A stretch of 64,000 nt of DNA from Aricia agestis (lineage: Eukaryota; Arthropoda; Insecta; Lepidoptera; Lycaenidae). The stretch is taken from positions 13,836,001 through 13,900,000 of the forward strand of contig NC_056420.1 in assembly GCF_905147365.1 (NCBI RefSeq), given 5' to 3'. Each line of letters opens with the position of its first letter. Position 1 is the stretch's first letter. A program made the position numbers and the translations under genes. The notes under the pieces were generated by a model. That model was not told where the DNA came from, ran no database searches, and worked only from the letters and a program-made list of their open reading frames with translations. Shown one piece after another: positions 54,881-64,000 of this stretch.

Positions 54881-55002
54881 AGGGCCCGTTTCACCACATG
54901 CTGATAAAGCGCCGAATAGGCTATTCACAACTTTTTCGACAGATTCTCCATACTGCATCTGTCAAATTAATTGGTGAATAGCCTATTGGTGAAACAGGCC
55001 CT
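54881..55002. mobile_element. GGGCCTGTTTCACC MITE
   Basis: AGGGCCCGTTTCACCACATGC left, TTGGTGAAACAGGCCCT right, with ATAGGCTATTCAC pairing with GTGAATAGCCTAT inside. Confidence 0.8.
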
Positions 55003-55019
55003 GAAAGTACTCATAATTT

Positions 55020-55262
55020 GACGACCTCTGTGGCTCAGTGGTAAGCGCGTTGGTAGCTCAAGCCGGGGGTCGCGGGTTCGAATCCCGCCGACGGAACAAA
55101 AAGTTTTCAAAGTTCCTGGGTCATGGATGTGTATTAAATATGTGTATCATATAATAAAAATCTTAAATATATTTCCGTTGTCTGGTACCTGTAACACAAG
55201 TCCATCAGGTACTTACCACGGGGCCAGACAGACGTGGTGTGAAGCGTCCATATATATTATAT
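55020..55262 (+). mobile_element. tRNA-derived SINE (SINE-C)
   Basis: GACGACCTCTGTGGCTCAGTG, B box GGTTCGAATCC, CAGACAGACGTGGTGTGAAG, tail of TATTA repeats. Shorter in the middle than the 44405 copy. Confidence 0.85.
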
Positions 55263-55376
55263 TATATTATTAATATTATAAATTTAATTATCTTGCAAAT
55301 GTTTGATTAACGTCATGTTCCTTACAAACACCAAATCAAAGTTGTAAGTCTTTCGGAGATATATTTAATTTTTGAT

Positions 55377-55711
55377 GTGGGAGAGCCATGCTTCGGCACG
55401 AATGGGCCGGCTCGACCAGAGAAATACCACGTCCTCACAGAAAACCGGCATGAAACAGCGCTTCCGTTGTGTTTCGCCGAGTGAGTAAGTTTACCGGAGG
55501 CCCAATCCCCTACCCTTTTCCCTTCCCTACCCTCCCCTATTTTCTTCTGTACCGTCTCCTATTCCCTTCCCTACCCTCCCCTATTACTCCTTAAAAGGCC
55601 GGCAACGCGCCTACAGCTCTTCTGATGCTGCGAGTGTCCATGGGCGACGGAAGTTGCTTTCCACCAGGTGACCCGTTTGCTCGTTTGCCCCCTTATTTCA
55701 TAAAAAAAAAA
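55377..55711 (+). mobile_element. Poly(A)-tailed SINE, full length
   Basis: GTGGGAGAGCCATGCTTCGGC to CCTTATTTCATAAAAAAAAA with a CCCTACCCTCCCC block. Confidence 0.88.
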
Positions 55712-56080
55712 TAGGTCTTACTACAAAAGATTTAAACACCTTTTGAACAATTGATTACAGAAAAATTCAGTACATAATGGTCTCAAAGCAACTGTTCAAT
55801 AGAGGTTTAAATCGTTTGTGGTAAATCGTTAAATTGTAACTAATGATAAAAGTTAAGCATCCTCGTTGCGTTCTAGAAATTGCGCCCGAAAATTCTCAAA
55901 AATATAAAATATTTGGTGAAATTTTCGCAGGTCGAATATCATGAAAGCGTTACCGATATTTTAGAAGGCCCGGCTAGAATATTGAATGTACAAAGTAACG
56001 TCAAAAGTATTGGGTAACCTCATTATAACATTTTTACCTATCAAATAATATATTGTTTTGGCATGAATTTTTCATCCAGA
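55712..56080. other. AT-rich DNA
   Basis: No feature recognised. Confidence 0.4.
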
Positions 56081-56398
56081 CGTGGGAGAGCCATGCTTCG
56101 GCACGAATGGGCCGGCTCGACCGTAGAAATACCACGTTATCGCAGAAAACCGGCGTGATTACAGCGCTTGCGCTGTGTTTCGCCGAGTGAGTGAGTTTAC
56201 CGGAGGCCCAATCCCCTACCCTTCCCTACCCTTAACTTCGCATCCCTACCTACCCTATACTATTACCCTATTCCCTCTTAAAAGGCCGGCAACGCACCTG
56301 CAGCTCTTCTGGTGATGCGAGTGTCCATGGGCGACGGAAGTTGCTTTCCATCAGGTTACCCGTTTGCTCGTTTGCCACCATTATTTCATTAAAAAAAA
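56081..56398 (+). mobile_element. Poly(A)-tailed SINE adjoining a LINE fragment
   Basis: CGTGGGAGAGCCATGCTTCG to TTATTTCATTAAAAAAAA. Its poly(A) touches the 3'-deleted LINE ORF2 fragment on the opposite strand. Confidence 0.87.
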
Positions 56399-56880
56399 GC
56401 TATCACGCTATCACTATTGAAGGTTTGCTGGTCGTATAGGTCCGGAAATACTGCTGGTGACAGTTCGTTCCAGAGTTTTACAGTGCGCGGCAGAAAGTTA
56501 CGCGAGAAACACACGGTGAAAGGCTGCCACTCATCAAGGTGATGAGGATGGTATATTTTTCGCGTGGAGCGATGGCGAAAAGTTGCAGGTGGTATGATTC
56601 CGAACAATTCCTCAGAGCACTCCCCGTGATACAACCGATAGAGGATGCAGAATGAAGCTACATCTCGGCGTAATTCCAAGGGGTCCAAGCTGTTTGAATC
56701 ACTATGGCAGATAACTTCCGTAGGTCCATAAAGTGTACCACAAAATGTAAAGGTTGTGGGATATACTAGGGCTCGCTTCGCTCGTCCTGATAAATTCGAG
56801 CGCTGTAGTTCTCTATACTTAACGATGCTATTTTTCTGCAGTTTTAAGACCAAACATGTACTCCAAAACTTAATATAGTA
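56399..56880 (-). pseudogene. LINE ORF2 C-terminal fragment
   Basis: Open frame of about 150 residues: ELRRDVASFCILYRLYHGEC, SEELFGIIPPATFRHR, YHPHHLDEWQPFTVCFSRN, FLPRTVKLWNELSPAVFPDL. This is the stereotyped tail of Jockey/CR1-group ORF2 proteins and overlaps the LINE 3' end at 27084-27294 (KLWNELSPAVFPDxYD). It stops at QTF, where that other copy continues into KKGAYSHLKG. Thus the 3' end is missing and the SINE poly(A) takes its place. Upstream reverse transcriptase is absent. Confidence 0.8.
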
Positions 56881-56937
56881 CTTGACTTTATTTTATGCAA
56901 ATGCATGACTATATACAACTTTACAATAATATACGTA

Positions 56938-57083
56938 ACTAGCTGTCCCGGTGAACTTCGTGTCACTTTAAAACGTTCCCTGGACTTCTACGAATATTTT
57001 AAGATTAAAATTAGCCCAATCCGTTCAGCCGTTTTCGAGTTTTAGCGTTACTAACACAATTGAAAATCCATTTCCATATATAT
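56938..57083 (+). repeat. S-family repeat
   Basis: CTAGCTGTCCCGGTGAACTTC to CAATTGAAAATCCATTTCC. Confidence 0.75.
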
Positions 57084-57313
57084 AGATATTAAAATAATTA
57101 ATTGTTCTTAACAAAGTGAATTTCTCTGCGGTGTTATCGTTAAAGAACTGATCAAGGCAGAAGTCTAAGTAATACATTCCAAAGAATTCGATTAAAGTTG
57201 AGGTTACTTTAAGTATTCCCGACTTTGTCAATGTCGTACGCATAGATAGAGGAACTAAACAGATAAGGGTTTACAGGGTAAGTTCCAAGATGTAACCCAG
57301 TGTACTGTCCACT

Positions 57314-57625
57314 AATAAATAAAAACAGGCCAGTCAGGAGTCAATTTTATAAAATGTCCAATTGTGTGCGCAGTTCACAAGAACACTCTTTATTCCTTTA
57401 CTCTCATAACTCAGTGGGAGAGACGACCGACACGAATGGCGAGAGATGAGGCGCAGGACCGACATTTTACATGCCCATCCGACGCATGGATCATCTTACT
57501 TGTCAGGTAATCAGGTGATCAGCCTGCATTGTCCTAATTAAACTTGGAAATAACACATTCTAACGCGGGAATCGAACTCACGACTTCTGAGTCAATAGTC
57601 ACCTTAACCACTGGACCACGGAGGC
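57314..57625 (-). mobile_element. tRNA-derived SINE (SINE-B), tail-truncated
   Basis: Minus orientation: head GTCCAGTGG at the right, GGTGATCAGCCTGCATTGTC in the body. ACTGTCCA(C/G)T flanks both sides (57304-57313 and 57626-57635). Confidence 0.83.
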
Positions 57626-57635
57626 ACTGTCCAGT

Positions 57636-57904
57636 GCTCATGAGGAGCTGTTGATTTGTCTTGACCATGATCTGCTGATGCGTTCTGAAATATTCGCCAG
57701 TGCATTAAATAATATGACTGTTATATTTATTACATATTTTATTATTTGTGAAAACATACTCGTACTTTAGAACCAGGAATATCCATCCACCATCCAACCA
57801 TCGGATACTTTTTAACTGGAGCATGCGAAAGATTCTCCAATTGTCGACATCAGTAGTGGCAGGCCTGATGGTGACAGCGTATTTCAAAATATTTATAATA
57901 TTGA
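57636..57904. other. AT-rich DNA
   Basis: Overlapping sense and antisense frames of 75-80 codons, no motif. Confidence 0.35.
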
Positions 57905-58086
57905 TCGAAAACCGCAACTCCATTGCGCCAAAATTAAAATTATCCATTATTTTAATAATTATTATCCAATTGTAATTTCCTGGAACTTAAAGTATCCCCA
58001 TACCAAATTTCAGCAAAATAGGCTCAGCGGCTTGGGCGTGAAGAGGTAACAGACAGACAGACTTTCGCATTTATACTATAAGTATG
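57905..58086 (+). repeat. R-family repeat
   Basis: AACCGCAACTCCATTGCGCCA, AATTTCAGCAAAATAGGCTC, GTGAAGAGGTAACAGACAGA and TTTCGCATTTATACTATAAG. Confidence 0.65.
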
Positions 58087-58381
58087 GACTTTTTGATGAC
58101 AGGACCAACGTCCGTCCGGTTCTCTAGTATCGAATATTTTGTAGCATCTAAAGTTCATAGTTCTGTGGATACACCCAATCAGTCGGGTTAATTGTGAAGA
58201 GAATCAGAGCGGAGGTTTTTCAGTGCAGCTCAATTATTCGCACATTCGAACGCTGATTCAATTTCAATTCCTTTTTATCTGCTATTTGGAGGAACTCTAA
58301 AACGATACAATTGCTTCTCATTTAAATTAAGACAACAATCGACGATTTCTGTATTAGATGATGGTGTTTATTCACCTGTTT

Positions 58382-58524
58382 GTACCATCGAGGAAATTGA
58401 TTCCTGGCAGTTGACAGACCAACGTCATTTGGTCGGATCATGTCAATTCAATGTTAATTGGGATTACGTAACGCGACCAAACTACGTAGGTCTCCTTCCT
58501 AGGAATCAATTTCTCTGATAGTAC
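58382..58524 (+). mobile_element. G-family MITE
   Basis: GTACCATCGAGGAAATTGATT to AATCAATTTCTCTGATAGTAC; slightly shortened interior. Confidence 0.75.
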
Positions 58525-58892
58525 TATGATGTAATTTTTAGATTAATCTGAGATTTTTAATATAAAACAATAATAATTAATTAATTATAATGATGCTATT
58601 GATTTCTTCTTAAAATCTAATTATTATGCTGTCATTTGCACGTGATTTCTTTATTCATTAACAGATTTCGGATCTGCGAAATTTTATAGGTTAGGCTTGA
58701 TAGCCCAACGAAATGACATAGTTCCTATTGAATTCTGTAATAGTAGTATCAGAAAACTATATCCAAGGCAGATTGCGGACTTAATATTAATATTATGTAA
58801 TATATTATTTAGTTTTTGTCAAATCCAGACGAGATTTTGCTTTGTCATAGCCCGATCAAATTTCATAGTTCCTATCATGAATTAATTGTATA

Positions 58893-59055
58893 GTACCATC
58901 GAAGAATTCGATTCATTGGCAGTTGATGGACCAACGTCATTTGGTCTGGTCATGTCTATTCAATCTTAATTGTAATCTGTCGGCTGGTTTTGACGTAACG
59001 CGACCAAACTACGTAGGTCCCCCATCGGCCTAGGAATCAACTTCTTTGAATATAC
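58893..59055 (+). mobile_element. G-family MITE
   Basis: GTACCATCGAAGAATTCGATT to GGAATCAACTTCTTTGAATA; interior TTTGACGTAACGCGACCAAA. Confidence 0.72.
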
Positions 59056-59518
59056 ATCACTAAGTGAGCGGGATTCCGTAGTAAATTCTCGCTGCCCCGG
59101 CTACAAGACCCGGGCAAGTTATTACGGGCCTGGCAATTGATTTTACAGTTATTAGCACAATTTGGGGCGAATTGCGATGTTTGTGCTAGTTTATTGCCTG
59201 TTCAAACTAAAGTAAATTAAGTTTTCCGACGGCCGAAGTGGAACAGCTAAGGTTTACGGTAAGATGATGGTACGATTCTGTACTTTGTAGGAAATATAAA
59301 GATTATTCTAAAGTATGTTGTCTACTCTTGAAGAATAAAAGTAAGGATGGTTATATCAAATTTTACTATAATGAGCGAGCGTCGTTGACTAAGGTCTCTG
59401 TTTAAAATTTTCAGCTGCGGCTATGTTAAGTCACTATCATTGGTGATAGTTGGACTCGACATAACCTGAACAAATAAAGTAAGTCATTTATTTACCTATG
59501 ATTCATTATCTCTGATTG
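59056..59518. other. Intergenic DNA
   Basis: No feature recognised. Confidence 0.4.
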
Positions 59519-59603
59519 TACCATAAGACGCTCCCCCTACGGAGATGCCGTAATTTACCGTTTTTATGGTTTATTTAACTCATAATTTGAAAGCTACAAA
59601 ATT

Positions 59604-59993
59604 GATTTCTTAGGTTTACGTGAGTATCACTCATTATATTGCAAGGTTCAAACACTTACGGATGTACTGTCGCGGACTGTCGCGGAGCACTTTTATTAAT
59701 CCCGACGTTTCGGCTACTTTACAGCGGCCGTGGTCACGGGTGGACTGAGGTGACAGGCGTCCAATTTATTGAAGTTCTTCAACTACCCGAAGATTCATAA
59801 ATTTTTGTTTGCGTTCCGATCTACGCAGAACGAACTTACAGTGTCACGAAGCCGAGGTTTCCTAGATTTGTGTTTTAGTTTATTTATCACTGGATCCCAA
59901 CTAGATGGCAGCACCCAACCATCTTCGCGGTTAAAATTAGGGTGTTTTTTAATTTCAATGGCCTCGCGTATCATTCTTGGACGGTATCTTATT
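59604..59993 (-). mobile_element. Penelope-like retroelement fragment with 12-bp TSD
   Basis: The 390-bp insertion is flanked by AGCTACAAAATT (59592-59603 and 59994-60005). On the minus strand 59795-59985 codes for YRPRMIREAIEIKKHPNFN, REDGWVLPSSWDPVINK and a basic tail to a TGA. This is the usual end of Penelope-like proteins just after the GIY-YIG nuclease. The 3' UTR holds TAGCCGAAACGTCGGGATTA then ATAAAAGTGC, typical of the class. 5'-truncated; the reverse transcriptase is absent. Confidence 0.82.
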
Positions 59994-60150
59994 AGCTACA
60001 AAATTATAATAAAAATACAGCAATATCTTCAGCATATGAACATTCCTTTCACTGTTATTAATTTCCTATTTTTGTATATTATACTCATGATATCAGCTTC
60101 CAAAGTAATACCAATTTATTTAAATTCAAGCACACATTCAGTATTGCATA

Positions 60151-61335
60151 GCAAGCTTGACAAGTTCGTTTATGCACTGCGACTCTTAGCAAAGACTGTA
60201 TCAATATCGGCAGCTCTATGTGCATATCACGGATATGTGTCATCCATCTTATCTTACGGTCTATAAGTTCACATTATAAGACATTAGAGCAATTTGTGGT
60301 GTGGGGCCGCTTGAAAGATACAAACCCTTATTCCAAAACCTGAAATTACTTGCGCTGCCTTGTACGTACATTTGAGACATATTGTGCATCTTTGTTAAAA
60401 AAACATCCAATTTTTTTTGTACAAAACAAGGATTACAATGTTGCAAAAAGATCACAACGTTATCCTAATAAATTAATCATGCCCAAATGTAGCAGCACAA
60501 CGCTTCTTAAAAGTCCTTATTCTATGGCTGTTGAAATCTATAATAACTTGCCAAAAGTTTAAAAAAAAACTAAGTTTAAATCCTTTTAAAAGAAAACTAA
60601 ATGAATGGCTTGTTACATATTATGCACCCTCTATGGAAACCGGACTTAGCACAGATTTGCCGAACACCAGTATAAGGACATCATCATCATCAGTCAGCTG
60701 CAGTCAAAACATCTCTTGGACTATAATAAACTTGAAGGATACATAAAGTGGTGCCGCCTCTCAGACTATACAGATAAGACCACTCAAGCAGTTTCTTAAT
60801 AAAATTGCGAAAGACAACGGAATACTGGAAATGCTGCCGCCGCATCATCGTGGTGGTCCCAACTCCGTGGGACCTGATTTTGGTAGTTAGTTAACTCACT
60901 TTAGATATTACATCGATCGGTGTCGGTACTTAATGTAATTTAGGAAATAGTCTTTTTATACAGAATAGTTCTGTTTCAAAAAGTAATTAAGTTTAATGTA
61001 ATTGTAATTTTATTTTAATAAGTGTTTTAAATTAAATCGGTTGTTTTGGAACTCCCGTTCGAGAACACTATAATTGGCTTGTAAATAATTATTGTTTTTA
61101 TGAAGTAAAGGATTTCTCCGTTGGTACTTATTTCTGACAGTTCTCCATTAATGACATATGACATTTAGTATTAAGTACTTCTACTTCTTTTCTCCACCTT
61201 TTAGACTAGTTATAAAATATTATGACATTTGCATATTATTAATTTAGTTGAGTGTTATGATTCTGTATTTTATTATGAAGACCATCTAACTGTACATTTC
61301 ACTCTGGCAAATAAATGATTATTATTATTATTATT
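60151..61335 (+). mobile_element. LINE fragment: decayed ORF2 C-terminus and 3' UTR
   Basis: Pieces in shifting frames: SKLDKFVYALRLLAKTVSIS, AYHGYVSSILSYGL, RAICGVGPLERYKPLFQNLK, YPNKLIMPKCSSTTLLKSPY, MAVEIYNNLPK and NPFKRKLNEWLV. This is the order seen in the C-terminal third of Jockey-group ORF2. It ends in GGCAAATAAATGATTATTATT with an ATT tail. Stops and frameshifts make it inactive. ATTGC at both borders may be the target duplication. Confidence 0.78.
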
Positions 61336-61515
61336 GCGTTTATTTGAAACACACGTCAATAGATCGATAATTTCATTAACTACATATTTGACGTTTGAAT
61401 TTGTTTTAGGTCAATTTTGAACTAAGATAAGTAAAAAAATAGGATTTTGGTGTGATCTCGGCAACGCGACGCGGCAAATGTATAGTCAAGGTCGTTTGCT
61501 CAGGGGATGGCCTTA

Positions 61516-61990
61516 AAATACAATTCGTTTCTTGCGCATTCGGATAAAAATAGAAACACATAATATATTATTGAACCTCCACAACAAAATACATAGTGTG
61601 TCCGAACTTTATATTTGGGTATTCCGGAGTAAGTAAGTCCTTTGATTTGGGTCAAACGTAAGCAGATTTACAAATGGATAGAACTTAATAATGATGACTA
61701 TCTAATCCTTACAGTCCCTTTTATATGCGTGGGATGGTCTATCTACAACTAGATTTGAATCGCGTGACGTCACACTTGAGAAAACTGGGAAGATAACAGA
61801 GAAAACAGAGAAGGAACGGGAGTAAATAAAAATCATGTAGGATGTTGAGAACAACATCTTGCGAGCGACTTCTGCATATTTTATAATGTTAGAATAACGG
61901 TTCACATAATATCTACTCGTTTAATAATAAAAAGTAAAAACATATTTTATGTAAATAATAAAATAAAAATAAAATACCTTTTTATTCAAA
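61516..61990. other. AT-rich DNA
   Basis: No feature recognised. Confidence 0.4.
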
Positions 61991-62007
61991 ATGGGTATCA
62001 TGATACA

Positions 62008-62387
62008 ACGCCTCCGTGGTCTAGTGGTATAGAGCGCGGCTCTTGACTCGGAGGTCGTGGGTTCGATTCCCGCGTTGGAAACATGTTATTTCCAAGTTTG
62101 GTTAGGACAATGCAGGCTGATCACCTGATTGTCTGACAAGTAAGATGATCCATGCGTCGGATGGGCATGTAAAAAGTCGGTCCTGCGCCTGATCTCTCGC
62201 CAGTCGTGTCGGTCGTCCGTCCCACTGGGTTATGAGAGTAAAGGAATAGAGAGTGCTCTTGTGTACTGCGCACACACTTGGGCACTATAAAAATTACTCC
62301 TGCGTAGCTGGCCTGGTTTCAATGAAACCGGCCACCGTCACCGAAACCGGTGTGGGAGCTATTATTATTATTATTATTATCATGATA
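62008..62387 (+). mobile_element. tRNA-derived SINE (SINE-B), best preserved
   Basis: A box TGGTCTAGTGG, B box GGTTCGATTCC and full body to GGTGTGGGAGCTATTATTAT. Target duplication TATCATGATACA (61996-62007 and 62388-62399). The intact boxes and exact duplication suggest a recent insertion. Confidence 0.92.
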
Positions 62388-62424
62388 CACTTTTTGAAAG
62401 TCGTAGAAAGAACGAAAAAACTAA

Positions 62425-62505
62425 GATGCCTACCACCGGTTCGGGAACTAACTCAGCGAGAAGAACCAGCGTAAGAAACTCAATGGTAATGGTGAGCCGT
62501 TCTTT
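62425..62505 (+). repeat. Fragment of a lepidopteran LINE/SINE 3' tail repeat
   Basis: CCTACCACCGGTTCGGGAACT followed by CGAGAAGAACCAGCGTAAGA then AACTCA resembles a common lepidopteran 3' tail that I recall in this form; no partner copy here. Confidence 0.4.
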
Positions 62506-62534
62506 AATGGGTACATATTATTACTAAGCGCTCT

Positions 62535-63474
62535 TACAGACGAACGGCACGTGTCGGCGGCATGTGTCGGCGGCAGTCGACGGCAGTCGGCGGCACGTGT
62601 CGGCGGCAGTCGACGGCAGTTGACGGCACGTGTCGGCGGCAGTTAATGGCAGTCGACGGCAGCCGACGGCAGCCGACGGCAGCCGACGGCAGCCGTTGAC
62701 AATTTATGACGCTTGCAGGCGACCTACCACGACCTTTCCTAAAACGATCATGTTTCCAGTAAGCTTTGTTGTAAGATTACAATATAACATAACCGTACTC
62801 ACTTTTCAAATATAATTTTACTAAAAAACAGTAAAAAATTGCAAAATATTGTTGAATCCGCTGTGAAATATCAACTTTTTTAAGATCGCTAGCTTGACGT
62901 TAAAGTAATTATTGCTTATCTGTCAAACAGTGTCGCTTAGTAGAGGTGGTGGTAGGCCCCCAGTTGTGACGTACCGCCTAAAGATAAGCGGCCACAGGTC
63001 GGTATCATACGCAACGGACGTCTCGCACCAAACGGATAAATTTTTTCACATTACTTCCGCTGAATCGACAGCGTATGGATTATCGAATAGTCTAGTAAAT
63101 GCTCAAAAGGGGGGTGTGGATGGAATAGTCGAAAGCAGAAATTTTGACTTAGAAACTTTGTTTGGACTAATTTGAAGATAAACATACTGTCTAGTCGGTA
63201 ATCCGTACGCTGCCGATACAATGGACGTACTGTAAAAAAAAATCCGTTTGATGCGGAGGATCCGGAGAGACGTCCGTTGCGTACGATACCGACCTGTGGA
63301 CCTTTACCTTTACGCGCTACGTCACAACTGCACGGGTGATAAACTGTAGACGGCTGCCGTCGACAGCTGCCGTCGACAGCCGCCGACACGTGCCGCCGAC
63401 TGCCGCCGACACGTGCCGTCGTCTGCCGTCGACTGCCGCCGACGCGTGCCGCCGACACGTGCCGTTCGTCTGTA
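62535..63474. mobile_element. hAT-like element with array-type TIRs
   Basis: Ends TACAGACGAACGGCACGTGTC and, inverted, GACACGTGCCGTTCGTCTGTA. AGCGCTCT (8 bp) flanks both sides (62527-62534 and 63475-63482). Each subterminal region is an array of degenerate 8-15 bp units built from GTCGGCGGC, GTCGACGGC and CACGTG (62535-62697 and 63349-63470), in inverted order. There is no transposase. A second inverted-repeat element occupies the middle (62961-63330). Confidence 0.82.
62961..63330. mobile_element. Inner inverted-repeat element
   Basis: CAGTTGTGACGTACCGC at the left and GCGCTACGTCACAACTG at the right open arms of about 68 bp that continue through CCACAGGTCGGTATC and ACGCAACGGACGTCTC. No target duplication is obvious, so it may be part of the outer element. 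Confidence 0.75.
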
Positions 63475-63574
63475 AGCGCTCTAGGTCAAAAATGTATACT
63501 AATTGGCGTATTCCGATTCATTAATTAAAAGAGCCTGAAGGACATATTTTGAAATGATGACTAAATTACAACTA

Positions 63575-64000
63575 AACTGTTAAGTTTGCGAGTGAAGTCA
63601 AATATTTAGGAGTAATCTTAGACAAAGTTAGTACATTAGTAATATACTCGATGTGCTTATTCTAAGTGAGTACTTAAAATAAGCACATCGAGTATATTAC
63701 GAAAAAAGCTAGATGTGCTCTGGGTTCCTGTTGGAAGCTTGTCAGCTCTAAATGGGGTATTCGTCCGAAGGCAATGCTATGGCTATATACGGCCATAGTG
63801 AGACCGATTACCACATATGGCTGCGTAGTGTGGCAAAAAAAGGCTGAACAAGTAAACTGTCGTAAAAATCTGAACAGCGTTCAGAGACTGGCATGCCTAA
63901 TAATCACGGGTGGGCTCTCGTCAACACCCACCGCTTCCCTCAAGGCCCTGATCAACCTAATTCCGCTTCCTCTGCTTGTTCAGATGGAGGCCAGAAAGGC
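63575..64000 (+). pseudogene. LINE reverse transcriptase fragment, runs off window
   Basis: SEVKYLGVILDK, then a 60-bp disruption, then an open frame: NKHIEYITKKARCALGSCWK, SKWGIRPKAMLWLYTAIVRP, TTYGCVVWQKKAEQ, NSVQRLACLIITGGLSSTPT and LIPLPLLVQMEARK up to the edge. This is the region after the polymerase core in I/R1-type LINE ORF2, normally followed by RNase H outside the window. The disruption is a palindrome made from the NKHIEYI codons (63639-63700). Without it the frame would be continuous. Confidence 0.78.
63639..63700. repeat. Palindrome inside the LINE fragment
   Basis: Arms 63639-63661 and 63678-63700, from GTAATATACTCGATGTGCTT, are exact reverse complements of 23 bp. The 16-nt spacer is itself nearly palindromic. 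Confidence 0.92.

Larger units (their letters stand above)
59520..61515 (-). mobile_element. B-family DNA element broken by two retroelements
   Basis: Three pieces match the complete copy at 35306-35933 in reverse: 59520-59603 (GACGCTCCCCCTACGGAGAT), 59994-60150 (AATATCTTCAGCATATGAAC, CATGATATCAGCTTCC) and 61336-61515 (ATTTGAAACACACGTCAATAG, GGGGATGGCC). The gaps hold a Penelope-like insertion and a LINE insertion. The TIRs themselves are lost. Confidence 0.8.

Noticed and set aside
62912..63458. Frames of 87 and 135 codons, the second with Arg/Ala repeats
   Set aside because: The repeated residues translate the GC-rich unit arrays of the hAT-like element's inverted repeats.
1..64000. CRISPR array
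   Set aside because: No regularly spaced identical repeats with unique spacers. Tandem repeats seen are microsatellites, TIR arrays or a single two-unit duplication.

Overview
The window looks like a piece of a lepidopteran (moth or butterfly) nuclear genome. It is AT-rich and has no bacterial-style gene layout. It is packed with short dispersed families typical of insect, especially lepidopteran, genomes: tRNA-derived SINEs with ATT-type tails, a poly(A)-tailed SINE, many palindromic MITEs, and CTGT/GACAG-flanked repeats. Species cannot be told from the sequence. I find no convincing host protein gene, no rRNA and no functional tRNA gene. Every substantial coding signal belongs to a mobile element.

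Layout. 1-9 kb: a hAT-like element with an 8-bp target duplication, repeat families, and SINEs, one of them inserted in the loop of a MITE. 9-19 kb: MITEs, a LINE ORF1 (minus strand, 11.2-12.3 kb) joined directly to a LINE 3' end with no ORF2, a 640-bp foldback element and several palindromes. 19-29 kb: mostly AT-rich non-coding DNA with a transposase-like remnant (20.6-20.9 kb), SINEs and a LINE 3' end. 29-32 kb: the only large intact reading frame, a non-LTR retrotransposon ORF2 with endonuclease and reverse transcriptase (minus strand) and an (AAAT)n tail. 32.4-33.9 kb: a nearly perfect 599-bp tandem duplication with a palindromic junction. 34.4-38.1 kb: MITEs, a Penelope-type 3' fragment with a 13-bp target duplication, a Harbinger transposase remnant that keeps an intron, and a LINE C-terminal fragment. 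39-58 kb: SINEs, MITEs, an RTE-type remnant and an ORF2 C-terminal fragment. 58-61.5 kb: a nest in which a MITE carries both a Penelope-like insertion and a LINE insertion. 62-64 kb: a tRNA SINE, a hAT-like element whose inverted repeats are arrays of GC-rich short repeats around a second inverted-repeat element, and a LINE reverse transcriptase fragment running off the right edge.

How the parts relate. The region grew by layered insertion, and many target-site duplications are still readable, so a relative order can be given. The poly(A)-tailed SINE ends in the same roughly 115 bp as a LINE family also present here, the signature of a SINE using a LINE partner. The points most worth checking are: the ORF1-only element with one in-frame TGA followed 5 nt later by an 11-bp stem-loop; two separate cases (33.0 kb and 63.65 kb) where a palindrome seems to have been made locally by inverted copying; and the array-type inverted repeats at 62.5-63.5 kb. 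All family assignments come from motifs I recognise; no database search was run.
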